Shown here: positions 24,701 through 39,700 of the stretch, in pieces
Layout of the letters: every line of letters begins with the position of its first letter
Position numbering within the stretch: position 1 is the first letter of the stretch
Assembly: GCF_029873635.1 (NCBI RefSeq)
Contig: NC_080417.1
Span: 28,301,682-28,365,681, forward strand
Length of the DNA stretch: 64,000 nucleotides
DNA from: Malania oleifera
Taxonomy: Eukaryota; Streptophyta; Magnoliopsida; Santalales; Ximeniaceae
Direction of reading: 5' to 3'
Notes under the pieces: generated by a model
Databases searched by the model: none
What the model saw: only the letters and a program-made list of their open reading frames with translations
Told to the model about the DNA's origin: nothing
Position numbers and translations under genes: made by a program

Positions 24701-27700
24701 CGATCAGACTCTATGCATTTCCAGTCTAACATAAATCCAACTCAGTTTTAGGCATGGGTTGTTTACTTTCAAGATAGGTTGGATTGGGCTTAACAATACT
24801 CGTATGTAAAACTTTTCTCAATTATAAATTCTAAACAGGCAAGCACCACTAGCTCCAAAGAATTCTCACCACCCAAGCATCCTCCCAAAATCGAACTTTG
24901 TTGCCATTCCCAACAATGAATCGGGTAAAGGGGGAAGAAAAGACAAGCAATCAAAGAGAAACTTTCCATGGACTTGCTTGAGAAAGACTGCCACTTCCTC
25001 TAGAGTCCCACCTATTCCAATGAGCCACTTGCTTACTTTTAATCACATTGTGCCATAAAGAATTAACCTCTAAAAGGAACCTCCACAATCATCAATCAAA
25101 GAGATGTTCTTGGAAACCACAATACCAAGCCCCAATCCTCCTTCCAAATTTCAGTCTACCAACAAGATGATCCCTCTTAATTCTCCCCAAAATCTGGAAA
25201 AAATCACGCATTAATCTCTCGAGGATTCTAGCAACACACTTGGGCACTCTAGAGAGAGAGAGAGAGAGAGAGAGTAAATAGGGACTTTAGAAAGGGCAAA
25301 CAAGGGTGGTATGACCTCCTAAAGATAAGTACGTCCATTTTTCCACTCCCCCCAACATCCTGCAATCCCTCTTAACCATAGGATCTCAAAAAGCAACAAA
25401 GTTAGGGTCAGCACCGCGCTATAGATCAAGGTAGAGTGGGCACACCAAAGTAGCAACTGCACTAGGGCTGTAAACCCCTCTAAATCCCTACGCATCTACA
25501 TTAATACTACCATTACACCTCCACCTTCTCCCTGCCAATAGTGAGACCTTTTATCACCTCCAAATCTTGAACATGCAAGAACATCCTAATAAGGATATCT
25601 ACCACCACGGTAAAAAAGAATAAATACAGCAGATCCCCTTGCCTAAGACCCTAGAAGCCCTGAATCGCCTCTAGGCAAACCGTTGACAATAACAAAAATA
25701 TTGGTCAAACTCAGAAAACATCTAATCCACTTTCTCCACACAGCCCCAAATCCTTTCCTACTCATTACGTATCCAAAAAAAAAAACCCAACCCACCCTGT
25801 CATAAGCCTTCACGAAGTCCAGCTTGAAGACAAGCTCTTTCCTGCACTCCTCCTCAAATTCTCTACCACCTCATTGACCACCAAGGCACCAACTTAAAAT
25901 TTTTCTATCTTTAATAAAAGCATGCTAGCCATGATCACTGTCTCCTCCAAAACATTCCGCAACTTCTTAGAGAAAACTTTAGATAGAATCTGTATATGCT
26001 AGTGGCAAGGGTGATGGGCCTGAAATCATAAACATCTCTTTTCTTCGAGCCAAGGGTAAAGAAGGTAGCATTCACACTATTATCAACCCCACCATCCCTA
26101 TAGAATTCCAAAAAAAAAAAAAAAAAAAAGAGGAGACTCATAACGTCCTCATGCAATACCTCCCAATTGTCCTGATAAAAAGTTATCATGAATTTGTGGA
26201 GCTGGGGGCTTCCCCCTATGCATCTCACACTGTTTTCCTAACTTAATTCTTCTTCAAAAGGCCTCTAGAGCCACTAAGCAAAGCTCACCTTGATGGACTC
26301 CATTTTTTTTTTTTTTTACAGCAAAAGAAATTTCATTAATAGGGAAAGAATTTACAAGGAGGGAGAATAAGACATCTCCCAAAGAAAATCTGGTTCAAAC
26401 CAGAAAAATAAATAAATAAATAAATACATAAAATAAAAATAAACTGAAACAGAAAAGCAAGCCAACAAGTTCCTCAATCCCTATTTAAATCCTAAAAAAC
26501 TTGCTTCCCTACAAATTCCAGACCTGACACACCACAAAGAAGCCATATTTTCCCACATTATTGACCAATTTAACTTTTACCCAAAAAATCCATGTGTACG
26601 CTCCAATCAAAGCCCTCCAACATCAACCTACAAGATGTTCATAGAATTTCTTAATCTCCTTTCCAATCTAAGTATGACCCCTTATCTATTCCCAAAATCT
26701 AACTCAAAATTCTTGAAAATCTTCTTCCTTCGTCCTTCCACTAACTACTCTATGAAAGAATCTTGAATTGCAATCCCCTTCTCCAACACAATTTGCCCTT
26801 GATTTATGACACTGACTCATGTCCTTCCCTGGTAAAACCTGAAGTATTTGGTGAATTGAAAAACCTAAAACAATAATAGGCCTCTCCCTCTATTTAAAAT
26901 ATATATCAAGTACATAACAATGATCTCAATACTCTCACAAACTCATGCCTACTAACATAGCAATAACGCATGCTAAAAGACCAAAATAACCAGCAATCCT
27001 TCCCCTCAATTTGGAGCATAGGTATCATATGCTCCTAGCTAGTTACAAATGAATTTAACACGAGAACCCACCAAAGCTTTTGTGAATAAATATGAAAATG
27101 CAATTACGACTTCATATGAGTGGTTGGGATGAGCTTATGCGCAAATTTTTCCCGAAAAAACTGACAATCAACTTCAATATGTTTTGGGTGCTCATGGAAA
27201 AAATTAGGTTGGAGGCAAGATGAATAGTCAATTCATTATCGCACATACGCTCCATAGATCGAGAAGGTAGACAACCAAGTTCTTCCAACAAGTTCTTCAA
27301 CCAAACAAGTTCACATGTAGTTTGAGAAATAGAGCGATACTAACTCTTGAGCTAGCCATCACAATTTGTTGACCTGGCCATCACAGTTTGTTTTTTTCTC
27401 TTCCAGGAAACCAAGTTACCACCAACAAAAATACAATAACTAGTTGTGGATTGTCTATCAAAAGGTGACCCAACCTAATCTGCATTTGCATAACCCTTGA
27501 ATATAAAAGTGACTTTGATCCTAATATAAGAGACCTTTCCAAGGTGCACCTTTGAGGTATCTTAGGATGCAAATTACAGCATTTAGTGACTAGTTCTCAA
27601 AGAATCAAGAACCATGCTTATAACATTTAATGCGAAAAGTATATCCACGTGAGATAGTTCAACTTTCTAGTAAGTCATTGATATTATCAAGGTCAGCCAA

Positions 27701-30700
27701 TAAATCACCTATATCTACAGCCAACTAAGATCGATGGGTGAATTTTGGATCCTACTAGTCCAATCTCATCCAAAGGGACAAGAACATACTTCCTCTATGA
27801 TAGAATGGTTCCCATGGAAGACCTGGATACTTCTATCCCCAAGAAGTATTTCAAGAGTCCTAAATCTATGGTCTAAAATTTCGTCTATAGAAATACTTTA
27901 GGTGTTGGATACCTTGATCATCATCGGATTTAATCACAATATCAGCCATGCACACAACATGCATAATCCGACAAGATGTGTTATGGTGATAATATATAGT
28001 GACCTACCGCTCATTGTTGAAGGCCAAACTTATGTATTATAGTACTGAATCATCCAAACCATACTCTAGGGGACAACTTTAGACCGTACAATGATTTCTT
28101 GAGTCGACAGACTAAGTTTGACTCCCCTGAACAAATCTAGGTGGTTGCTCCATATATACCTCCTCCTAAAGATCACCATGTACAAACGCATTCTTCACAT
28201 CCAATTGATGCATAGGCCAATGACACGTGGTGACTAAGAAGATGGACAAATGAACTAAGGCAAGTTTAGCGACCAGGAAGCATGTGTTCGAATAATCCAA
28301 ACTATACATCTAAATATATCCCTTAATAAGGTGGGCCTTGGCCACAGTACCATCAAAATTGACCTTCACCCTATACACCCAACAACAACCAACCACATAC
28401 TTATTAGGGGGAAGAGGAACCAATTCCCAAGTACCATTGTCCTATAATACATGCAACACTTGTACCATTGTAGCCCTTAATCTAGAAGGAGCTAAGGCTT
28501 CAAAAACAGAATTAGGGATAGCAAAAAAAGAAGTGTATTAATAAAACAACAATATAAGGGTGATATGAAATATAGCAAACGAAATTAGAGACAAGATGTT
28601 GTGTATAGGTGTGTTTACCTTTCCGAATAGCAATAGGAAGATCAACATTTTGGGATGTAGGATCATTAAACGAGGAAACCAAAGGTGTAGCACTGGAAGC
28701 TAGAAGAAGCTCTCCTCAAGCCAAGGTTGTGTATAAACCTACAAATTAGGATGATTAAAAAGATGAAGATGTACAGATAACTAGGCAAATATAATACACC
28801 AACATCAAGAAAGTTAGGCGGGGGAAACGGACTCATCGAGGTCAGAATCGCCCAGGAACTTAGAATAGTAACAATGGCAGAGAAAGAAAAGACGCAAGGT
28901 AGGACTATAACAGCAATATCCCTTTTGAGTGATGAGTACCCTAGAAAGACACATTTTATAGCATATAGCACAAGGATTCTTATCCACCCCAAGGGTTAAT
29001 TGATGAACAAAGGAGGCACACCCGAATATACAAACGAGGTAAAAAGAATAAAAGAGCATTTAGGAACAGAACAGAGTAAGGAATTTTCACACCAAAACCA
29101 AGGATGGCATTTTATTGACAAAAGAGCAATAAGTACAACATCGCTCCAAAACACTTTAGGAACATTCATTTGGTAAAGTACGATACGAGTGATTTCTAGA
29201 ATATGTCTATTTTTCTTCTTTGCAGCCTTATTTGTTCTAGAGTGTGAGCATAACTTGAATGAAGAACAATACTAGATGTAGTCTGTAGTCAATGGTCATG
29301 TAGGTCCTAAGTGATTTGGGTAAGTGCACCTTAGCATTATCACTACGAGGTATACAAACAAGCAAATCAAATTGAGCCTTTATTTCAGAAGAAAAGGCAC
29401 AAAAGAAATGAAACAACTCAGATCAATCCTTCATTAAATAAAGCCAATTCATCCTTCAATAATCATCAACAAAAGTTACAAAGTATCAAAAACCCAACTA
29501 TGACACAACTCGACTATGACCCCAAATATCAAAATGAACTAACATGAAGGGGGTTTCAGGCCCGTTTCTTAACTCAGGAAGCAAATGGAACACGATGATG
29601 CTTTCCCAATTGACAAGACTCACTAAAAGAGTAGACACTGAACTCAAAGTAGGAACTAATTGTTTTAACTTCTCTAATGATGGATGACCAAGATGATAAT
29701 GGATTTTGGACTGGTGTAGCAACAGTGTTGCACAGGATAAAAGTAGATAGCGACTCAAAGTGGTAAAGTCCACCAACTTTATGTCCACCAATCATCTTCC
29801 TCATTTTCAATTTCTGAATGACAAAAGAATCAAGAAAGAATGTTATGGAACAATTCATGGATTTTGTAATCTTGCTAACTAACATACAATTGAAGGGGAA
29901 CTTGGGGATATACAAAACAAAAGAAGGAGAAACATTGAAGTGGGATTTACTATCTCTATTCCCTTATCAGTAGTAGTTGACTATCAACGAGGGTAACACA
30001 AGGTACACTTTTAGAATACTGGAGGGTGGGGAAAAAAATAAAATAAAAATAATCTGAAAGAGTGGAATTTGTGGTGGTTTACCATGAAGAACCCAACACT
30101 ACTCAAACTAGTGACCTCTCGCCCATAATGAGTGCACTTGCAAGGGAAAATTCTACCACACATATCCCTTCCACCATGACCACTAGAATCACCTTGAGAA
30201 CTTCTATGGTTGCTAGGTGAGAAACCAAAATCAACCTATGTAATAAAGCACCCTTCTCGGAGGTAGAAGTTGAACTATAGAAGTAGTGATTGAGGGATGT
30301 GTACTGGATGAAGCATGAAGAACACGAGAATAAACATCAACAAATGTTGGTGTCTCTGCACTACCAAGATAATAAACGAGAACATACCAAGAACAAAAGG
30401 AGCATTGGGGAAGAAAATAAAGTATTTTACCATCAAAGACAACGGATGGCATTTCGATGATAAGAGAGCACATAGTGAGCACAACAACACTCTAAAATAC
30501 TTTGGGGGCATTTGTTCAATAAAACAGGGCATGAGTGACTTCAAGTATATGTTTGTTTTTCCTCTCTACAGCACCATTTCATTGTGGAGTGTGAACACAA
30601 GATGGCCGATGAATATTATAAGATTTAACCATATATGTAATCAATTGGATACTGAAGTACTCCTTAGCATTATCACTAATAGATATTGTCACGCAATCAA

Positions 30701-33700
30701 ATTGACAAGTAATTTCAACACAAAAGGCATAAAAAATATGAAATAACCAAAAAGGATCTTTTCTTAAATAAATCTAATTCATCCTTGAGCACTCATCTAT
30801 AAAAAAAAATATATTTGAAACTCAAGTTTGATGCAACACGACTAGGATTCCAAACATCAAAATGAAGTAGTGTGACAAGTTTGGTTGCTTATTTATTGAC
30901 TGAAGAAGCAAACGGAACATGATGGTGCTTTTCCAAAAGACTAACACTCGGGCATAAAACTCAAATTAGGAATGAACTATTTTAACTTGTCCAATGAAGG
31001 ATGAGCAATTGAATAATGGACTTGAAGTGGTGAAGCATTGGCAATGTAGGTAGTAGAAGAAAAAAAACGACTTGGGTCCCCCAACCCCATTCCTTTATCA
31101 ATTATCTTGCTCATCGTCAAATCTTGAATGACAAAAAAATAAGGAAAGAATATTGTCAAAAAAATCATTGATTTTGTAATCTTTCTAACAAACGAAAGAC
31201 TAAACTTAAGAAATAAAAACAACAGAGAGAGAGAGAGAGAGAGACTCATGGAGTAGGATTCATTTTCCTTATTCCCTTAATTATAGTAGCGGGCCCATTA
31301 GCAAAGTTAACATGAGGTAAAAGTTTTGAGAATATTGGAAAGTGGAAAAGAAATTGGTTATACCTACCATATTGTTAGTAGAAACTGAATCAACAACACA
31401 AGGACTAATCGGAGAGATACTAGATGTTGTAGGATTACGTATGTATGCAAGACATGCAATAAGAATAGAAACTTGTTGGGATACTTGATACTACAGAACT
31501 TAAAATACTCCACTAAAACAAATACATTGATCTCTAATAGTTGAAACATTAATGGTAGAATTTGTGATGACCACATTGGCAACACATGGGTATTTACCAT
31601 GAGTACCAACATTGCTCAATCGTACAACCCCCTCATCCACAATGAATACACTTGTGTGAGGGGCCTTTACCACATCCATCCCATCCTCCACGATTATTTG
31701 AACCACCTTTAGAGCTTATACTACGACCCAGCTAGTAGCCAAAACCACCTTGTGTAACAAATGCAACCTTCTCAAAACTAGAGGTCACAACATCAAAACT
31801 AGAATCTAAGGAATGGGTACTGGAGAAGGCATGAAATAAATGAGAGAAATTGTTAGCAAAAGATAGACCCTCCACACTACCAAGTTTGAGACTAGAGTGG
31901 TTTGAACTCTGTTCAAACATACTAGATCCGTAAGGATATTCCCTCTGCCTTTGCATCACACAAAAAATCAGTTTTCATGATTTGCAAGATGTTGAGCTCC
32001 TTCGCGAAGTACGGAAGTACTTAGTAACACTATTATCTCATTGTAGTTGAAGTACTCTAGGGAACGATCGTCCAATCATGCACGTGGAATATATTACTAG
32101 AGTATAGGAGTTCGACAAAGTCCCAAAGTTCCTTGCATACATCCAAATTCATAATTCTTTCCACTTGTTGTCACTAGGTCCGAACTAAAACAATTGCTCA
32201 AACTTGCCTAAGCATGTCCAATAGATATTGACAACCTTATAACATTGCATATGAAGGCACTTCCATTCAAGTTCTTGATTGTAATCTATAGCAGGGAAGA
32301 AAGAAGGATACTTTTGGGATTTTACGGACTCAATCCCAACACAAATGAGATCAACAACAAAATAGAGAAACTCAGCTACCACTATCAAACAACTTCCAAC
32401 AACATTAAATGATCATTAAAAAGGAGTCGCCCATGAACAATTAAAAGTTTGGATCGTTGGACTAAAATCCATGACTCAAAACTTGATAACATGGGTTATA
32501 TAGGGATTTGAATCATGTAGAGACCAAACCAAACCAAAATCAAGGCTACACAAAGCCTCATGTGCTGGTGCTAGAGTCGGAGCTATCAGCCCTCAATCGG
32601 AAGATGAGGACGCATTGGGAACGCTCGAGCTATGGGAGTTCACAGCTTTACATATTGGCACTACCTATGGGTGGTTATAGTGTTGGTTTTGCAAAAACTC
32701 AAGGAATTAGTATGTTTCTAAACAAACACCATCATGAGGAATATTTTGGCAACCGGGGTGTTTTTGACAGCTATTGTGCTGTTTTCAAGCTTGCACTAGT
32801 GCTTACAGTTCTCCTATGATGGAAAGAGACAAAGGGAATTAGGGATTAAGAGCTTGGTTTGGCAATGGCTGCAGCATTTAGGGTTTAGAGCATGGAACCT
32901 AGCTTTGATACCATGTTAACAAAGTTTACTAAATTGGAAAACCTTATCACAACAACAGGTCCTCCTCTTTATTTATAATATATGGTACATCACAATAAGC
33001 ACAATGCTCAACTTACACATACTAACACAAGTAATAATACCAAATAACCACTAATAGGATCTAGCTTACATTTGATTGGCAAAATGCCTATTCCTAGGAA
33101 TAGAATGAATAATTTTAGATTTTCATAAAAATTATATAGGGATATAATAACTTGACTAAAGTTTGTAATATTCAATCCAGCATGGAATAGGATAGAAAGA
33201 TATTCTTGTGGTAAAATTGTCTACTGCATGCTATAGGTTAACAAAAATGTTTGCATTGTCATTTGCTTTATGATGACAACACATTTTCCTTTGTAAGCTA
33301 TTAAATATACATGTTATCACCATTATATTCCAATGAATAGACATTCCACAAACCAAATGAAACCTAAAGGTAGGGAATTGTAATAAGCTATAGAATAGAC
33401 TCATGAAATTAATAAACCCCACACTAAGGTTGTAGTATTTATTGACCAAATTTTTGCTTAACACACTCCTTGTGTAGAAGCATATTGGGCTTGAAAACGT
33501 GGACAAGGCATAGGCTCACTATTTACCGGTTGCTAAAGCTAAATTACAAGAACGGGATCACTTGGATTTGAACCCTATATACGGGATGATGTGTTAATTA
33601 GGGTAAACACTTCCATTGATCTCTGAACCAAGAATCCGAACATTTACTCTAATACCACATAAAGTCATCACTCTAAACAAATGGTACAGCAGTACTTAGA

Positions 33701-36700
33701 TGCATCAAGAGCTAATATATATTGTAACAAAATATTTGCGAAAAAAAAAAAAAAGGAAGTTCGATATTCTAAATGATCCCTAAAGTGTCATGAGTCTAAA
33801 GTGGGATACAAAATGTTGAACTGTCATTTCATCATTACAAATTTGTTTTTTACATCGTTATTCGTTTGATTCACTTGAATAATAACTCTTAAGGAACATA
33901 AAATCTTTTTTAAAATGATTTTAAGTCTTTTAGAGAATCAAATAATCAATATTTTTCCTTTAATATTTTTCAAAACAACAGAATGCTAACTTCCCCCGCA
34001 TATGTGAATGCATTATCATGTTCATGATTTGAAAGAGTCCATAAATGCGTCAACTTACCAAGGTGAATATGATTAAGACACTGTCTTCTACTTAATTTTT
34101 TGTGTAAGATGATCCATGTAGGCACATAACAATATCGATATGCAAGTGAAAATACGTACAACAAGCTGATGCTTTAGACCATGAAGTACCAAAATCAACA
34201 AAGAAAGAAAAACTTACAAGTGTTTTTTCTCACCAGTACTCTCTGCCTCTAAAAAGAAACCAGAAGCCCCATATATCTCTTGCACCTACAGATTGAAAAC
34301 AAATGAACTTTAAAAAGAATGTGTGCATTACAGTAATGCTCACATGACAAGGAATTTCAAATAAAAATTTGTATATGGACCCATGTCACACACATAGGAG
34401 AGGGATTGCACCATGGTCTTAAATTTCCACAAAATTGTCAAAATCTTTGCTTTTCATGCTTTCGAAATTATGTGAAGGATATGTGTTACAGCTTTCAGGC
34501 TTTCGAAATTATGTGAAAAACTAAACTTAGATATTATACAACATCCATTTGACCTTTTACAGGTAAATTAGCTGTATTTTTATTTTAAATAATTTTTAAG
34601 CGATTTATGGATTTCATTATATTAAATGAATATATGATTATTATATTACAGTTATTGTACCATACAGGCTTATACCCCACATGCCTGTCTTTGATGTGTT
34701 TTATTTACAATATTTAAGTTCTAGGTCTTGCATTATTATGTCTATTAATGGTTTCTAAAATTCCATATAGAAAATTTTTTTAAAAGAAATCAGTGCTTTA
34801 CTACTAATTTCCATCCTTTTTTAAATTTGAAATCCAAATTGCCATCAACAACAAAATTTTCATACTTTCAAAGCCTCAAAATTTTAGTCAAGATCTAAAT
34901 TTTAAGACCTTTGATTGCAGTTAACTTTACCCTCATGCAGAATGTTGGTACTTCTCAGCTGGAACTAACGTCCTTCGACTCTTAATGATGTAGATGGTGT
35001 AAGCACCTTCTTTTACAACTTCTATTGTAGTTTCCTTGGCTTCTGCTTTCTGCTAGATTATCCCTCCAGTTGACCAAAAAGAAAAAGGAAAAGTTTGATT
35101 TGAAATTCACAGTATTGAAATAAAATTAAAACTTTAACTGGGAATTCAATTGTCATCATCATTCTCTCTGGGGAATTGTGGAATATCTTGTTTGGATTCT
35201 TCAGGGAGAATTGGATCTTTCCTTCTTTGGCTGGATTTTGTGCTGCTAGTACCAGAGTTTTCACAAGGTGAAGGAGAGGAAAGCTTTGTGGAGTTGTACG
35301 TTTTTTGCCATAATTTGGTGTATTTGGTTAGAAAGAAATGCCAAAATTTTTAAAGGATCTGTTTCGTCGGATAATTTGGGTTGAGACAAAATAATTTTTC
35401 TTGCTTTATAAAAAATATAATAATTTTTCTTGAATGTCTGGTGTTCAGCAAATGGCCTCTTCAAGGGTGTTTCAAGCACCAATTTGCAGAGATTAGATTG
35501 CTTTGCTACATTATTTTGTTACTTTATAGCTTTAGCTACCTTTTCCTATTTGTTGGTAACATTGAGTTGTTGAAGGATGCCTTAGTCTCCACATTGCATT
35601 TATTCTCCTTTCTTTCGTTGTAATTACTCTTTATCTTCTGTAAAGGCTTTGTTATACATTGTTGGTCTATTTCTATCAATAAAAAAATTGTAGGTCCACA
35701 ATCTAACAGCTTAAGCTTTTAGGTGAAGTAGTAATCATTAAACTCCTGTGATTATCAAAAAGTTATTCAAAAATTGAAATTATTTTAAAACTAGCAATAG
35801 ATAATCTCAGCAGCCAATCTTTGAAGTATTGCAACGTCTAAGTGTGCAAATGGTACATTCAAACACACTAAAAGAAATATACAAAGTGCCGAGAAAATAG
35901 GCCTCACTGTTTACCTTCTTATCAAGCCAGACAAGATATTGCACAACAGCTGCACCATCCCGAATATGTGCTTTTTTTAAGCCATCCAACTCAACTGGGT
36001 TCTAGAAATTTGAAACAGTTATCAACAACAAAATATAGCTTTAATGGACTTAACAAAAGATGTACTAGTGCAAATTATTTACATAAACATGCAACTGTGG
36101 ACAAGATCGAATCAGGTGGGATCTTCTTGGAATTATAGGTTGTTATGCCTATTTACAATATGCTGAGTCTCAAATGACCTAGTCAATTCCTCCCATCCAT
36201 CAATTATCATGCTTAGTTTGCTTGGTTGACACACATTAATTAATTTCATATGCCGTTTATGCTTGAAGTGAATCTGAATAATGCAATCCAAATCTATTAT
36301 TTATATCATGCGCTGTTGAGAAGCTCTTATAAGAAATATGCATGACCAAAACTGATTGTTATTATATTGTCGTTGCAAGAACAATCCAGAATAATCTACA
36401 TCATCAACCCAATCAATTTTCAGAATACAAATGTTAATAGTAATTTTTCTTCAAAGCTGAGCCAAGAAAAAAATAAAAAAAAAAAAATCATGGCCAGCAA
36501 AATATGTCAGAACCACCAAAAAAATTATGGAAACAGATGATATTGATCAAGATAAGATTGTGGTTTACAATCATTCAGTTGTAAACAGAGCATGAGATAT
36601 TAAAAGAAAAACAAATCAATGCAATGATGACCAATAACCAGCACTCGAACGACTGAACAAGATTTTAATTTTTTTTGAACTGACCGAACAAGAAATTTGA

Positions 36701-39700
36701 ATACAGTCATGTTCGATCAAACAGGGCTCTGATCTAGAACCACTACCACCCAGAACACACAACACATTTCAGTTCATGGAATGGGAATGGGACTGCAGTA
36801 GGGAATATGCTCTAAAATGCAGTATGCTAAAGGTATATTAGAGATATATTGAAGGAAAATTAGGGTGCTGAGGTGTTTGCCATATAGAAAATATTGGCTT
36901 AATACTTTCAGTCCCCAGATTTAGCATTCCAGAGTGACCATTTACCATGTTTTGAAAAGTTCATATGAATTTGTAGTTTGCCGGGGTGTTAGTGTACTAG
37001 AACCTTTCACAAAGTTCTAATATAACAAATAAAATTTCAAACAGAGTTATCAGTGATCCATGTTTTGGCTTATTTAAGGTATTACTGTATTAGAGGCATC
37101 CCAACACAAAGCCTACCATTCAGTTAATGTGCCATTATTGACAGAGAATAAGTGAATTGATACCTTTAAAGCTTTAGCGAGGGCCAAAGGTGACTGCTGT
37201 AAGAGAACCTTATCTGAATTCAGTTTGGAATACAAAGCATAGCAGCATGAACTAGGGTCAATCCAGATGAGGTCATAATTATCTTCTCCTACTTTATTTG
37301 TACCATTTCCCATTTTGTCAGTTTCACCACTTTTTCGAATTTCAGTTTGAGTTACATTAGCAGCTGCAGAAGGATTGAGCTGACCAGATGCAAGCAAGAT
37401 AACATCAGAGCACACAGCATCATAGTCCCTAACTTCAACTCCATTCCCCTTCATATAAGAGCTTACCTACAGACAGTAAACAATTGTTGGTAAATTTAAA
37501 AATAAACCTTTTAATGCCGTGATAACCCTCCTGATCCATAGCAGATAGGAAAAAAAATGGAGAAAATAAAATGGTTCTTCCATATAATATCTGTTAAAAG
37601 AATTTTATTTGCATTACCACATCATTCCATGACAAATAACATTATATTTATAAATCAAAAACAACAAGAAATGAATATCACACTTGCATCCACTGTCATC
37701 AACATCCTCTTAACAGTTAACACCATAATCACCGTCTTTCTCTTTTTCAACGAACAACAATCAACGCCTTCCCTCTGAGGGGAGGAAAACAAATAAAACA
37801 AAAAAGGGAAGTCATCACTCATCAGAAGCATCAATACATTCTATAGAAATTATTTCACCTGCAGATAGCAAATAATCATTGGTAAATTTAAAGATAAACC
37901 TATCAATGTCATGCAAGTTCTCCTGATACATACCAAATAGAATAAAATGGGCAAAATAAATAGTTCTTCCATATAATAGATATTAAAAGCATTCTATTTG
38001 CATCACCATGACATTCCATTACACATTACATTATATTAGCTATCAAAAACAACTAAAGATGAATATCACATTTTTTTGGGTTCCAATACTGAGATCTTGC
38101 AGCGCATACCAATGAGGCCCTATCAATTAGTGTTACACAGAGAGAAATCAAATAGAGACACAAACTTGGGATTGAAGATTGGTATAAGATCTTTCCTATT
38201 ATATAGGGAAGGGTTGTTGCACAAAATGTGTACTTCTAAGTAGCTGCCCAAAAGATCCTGTCTATATATACGAAGAAATCATGTAATGAAGGGGATTCTT
38301 ATTTATACAAATGGTACTTCAAACTTGGAATGAGCATGAAATAATTAATGATACTTCTTTATCTTTTGAGTTGTTTTGCCAAAGCAATTGCTCAAGATCT
38401 TTGGTCTCTACCCGACCCCGATGAAAAAAATGAAATCCCTTCTTCTGGACTCATTGAGAATGACTTTGATCTAGATCATTGCCTATTAGAAGTAGAAGGG
38501 CTTCAGTAGAATCCTCGCGGGCAGAAAAAAATTATAGTCAATTTGATAATGATCGAGTGACATTGCTTCTTTGGCCTGAACTAAGGAATCCCATATATAT
38601 GGTGCAAAATGGATCTCTTTCCATCATAGATCAAAGATCTCTCTATGAAAAATACAAATTGGAGTTTGAAGGAGGAGTCACTGACCCACAATAGATATAG
38701 AATTTATTCAATCACATGGTTTGGCTCCTAGAATATGGCGCCCTTATGGCTTTCTATTTGATTGTATCGAAAGGCCCAATGAATTGGGATTTCCCTATTA
38801 AGCCAGGTCATTTCAGGGCAAGCAGATTGTTTATGATTAAGAGGATGAGCTTCAAGAGAACTATTTGGAGTTCTTACAGAGTGGAGCCATGCAATACCAA
38901 ACATGAAATAGATCTTCCAAAGAACAATGCTTATTTAAAAAAAGCCAATTCATTTGAGACCCTAAAGATCCACCCTAAGATAAGCCCTTTGTCTCTGCGT
39001 TTTTGCATCGAGAATTCTTCGCAAATGAAGAAATGTCAAAGGCACCTCTTGCGGCAAAGAGTGCTACACCCTTGATCGTGATTGCTTTTTTTTTTTTTTT
39101 TTTATAGAAAAAGAAGATAATTTATTAAAACTAGAAAATGGAGTACATAATATGGGGGACAGGGAGCCCTCACGCTATAGAAAAACTATAAACAAGAAGG
39201 AAAGTATCAATATGTGAACAACATAGTACAATTCAAAAAATAAAAATAAAAATAAAAAATTACAAAAGCATCGCCTTCCAGTCTCTAAGAGGTCAGACAA
39301 CATAAGACCCCTAAAGAAACCCAATGAGTGCACCCACAAAGAGGCGAGGAAAGTAGGATACTCCAAATTCAGGAGGTCAAAGAGTTTTATAAAACATTTG
39401 TGGTGGAAAAAAAATGTGAATCAAAGATCCTACTAAATTGAATTGCGTCCATGGATCTAAGAAATAGAGAGAATTCTTGTCTCTCTCAATTGCAAAATCC
39501 AGGATTTGAATTGGTATCCTTTCATTGATTCCTCCTAAACTGCATTGATTTATCCTAAAGATTTCATTTCAATTGGAGTTCGGTTATTCACCATGTACGA
39601 GGATCCTCGCTAAGCATCCATTGTTGAATGGTTAAAGCACCCAACTCATAATTGGCAAATTCGTAGGTTCAATTCCCATTGGATGCACGCCAATTGGACT

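Larger units (their letters stand above)
26840..33053 (-). mobile_element. decayed chimeric Ty1/copia element with duplicated gag/integrase segment
   Basis: The LTRs are short: 26,840 to about 26,995 and 32,914 to about 33,053. They still align (ATTG-AAAACCT, CTCTTTATTTA/CTCTATTTAAA, AATAACCA). The primer-binding site (minus strand TGGTATCAAAGCT) abuts the right LTR, and a polypurine tract (TTGAGGGGAAGG) abuts the left LTR. Internal order on the minus strand is gag with a knuckle near 31,600, pre-integrase/integrase twice, RT, then RNase H near 27,500-27,110. No target duplication was seen, and one flank is L1 sequence. Confidence 0.8.

Noticed and set aside
26830..33060. A 5-bp target duplication for the intron-5 copia element
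   Set aside because: The flanks differ (TAAAAC against ATAGGA), and no shift of the LTR borders gave a match.
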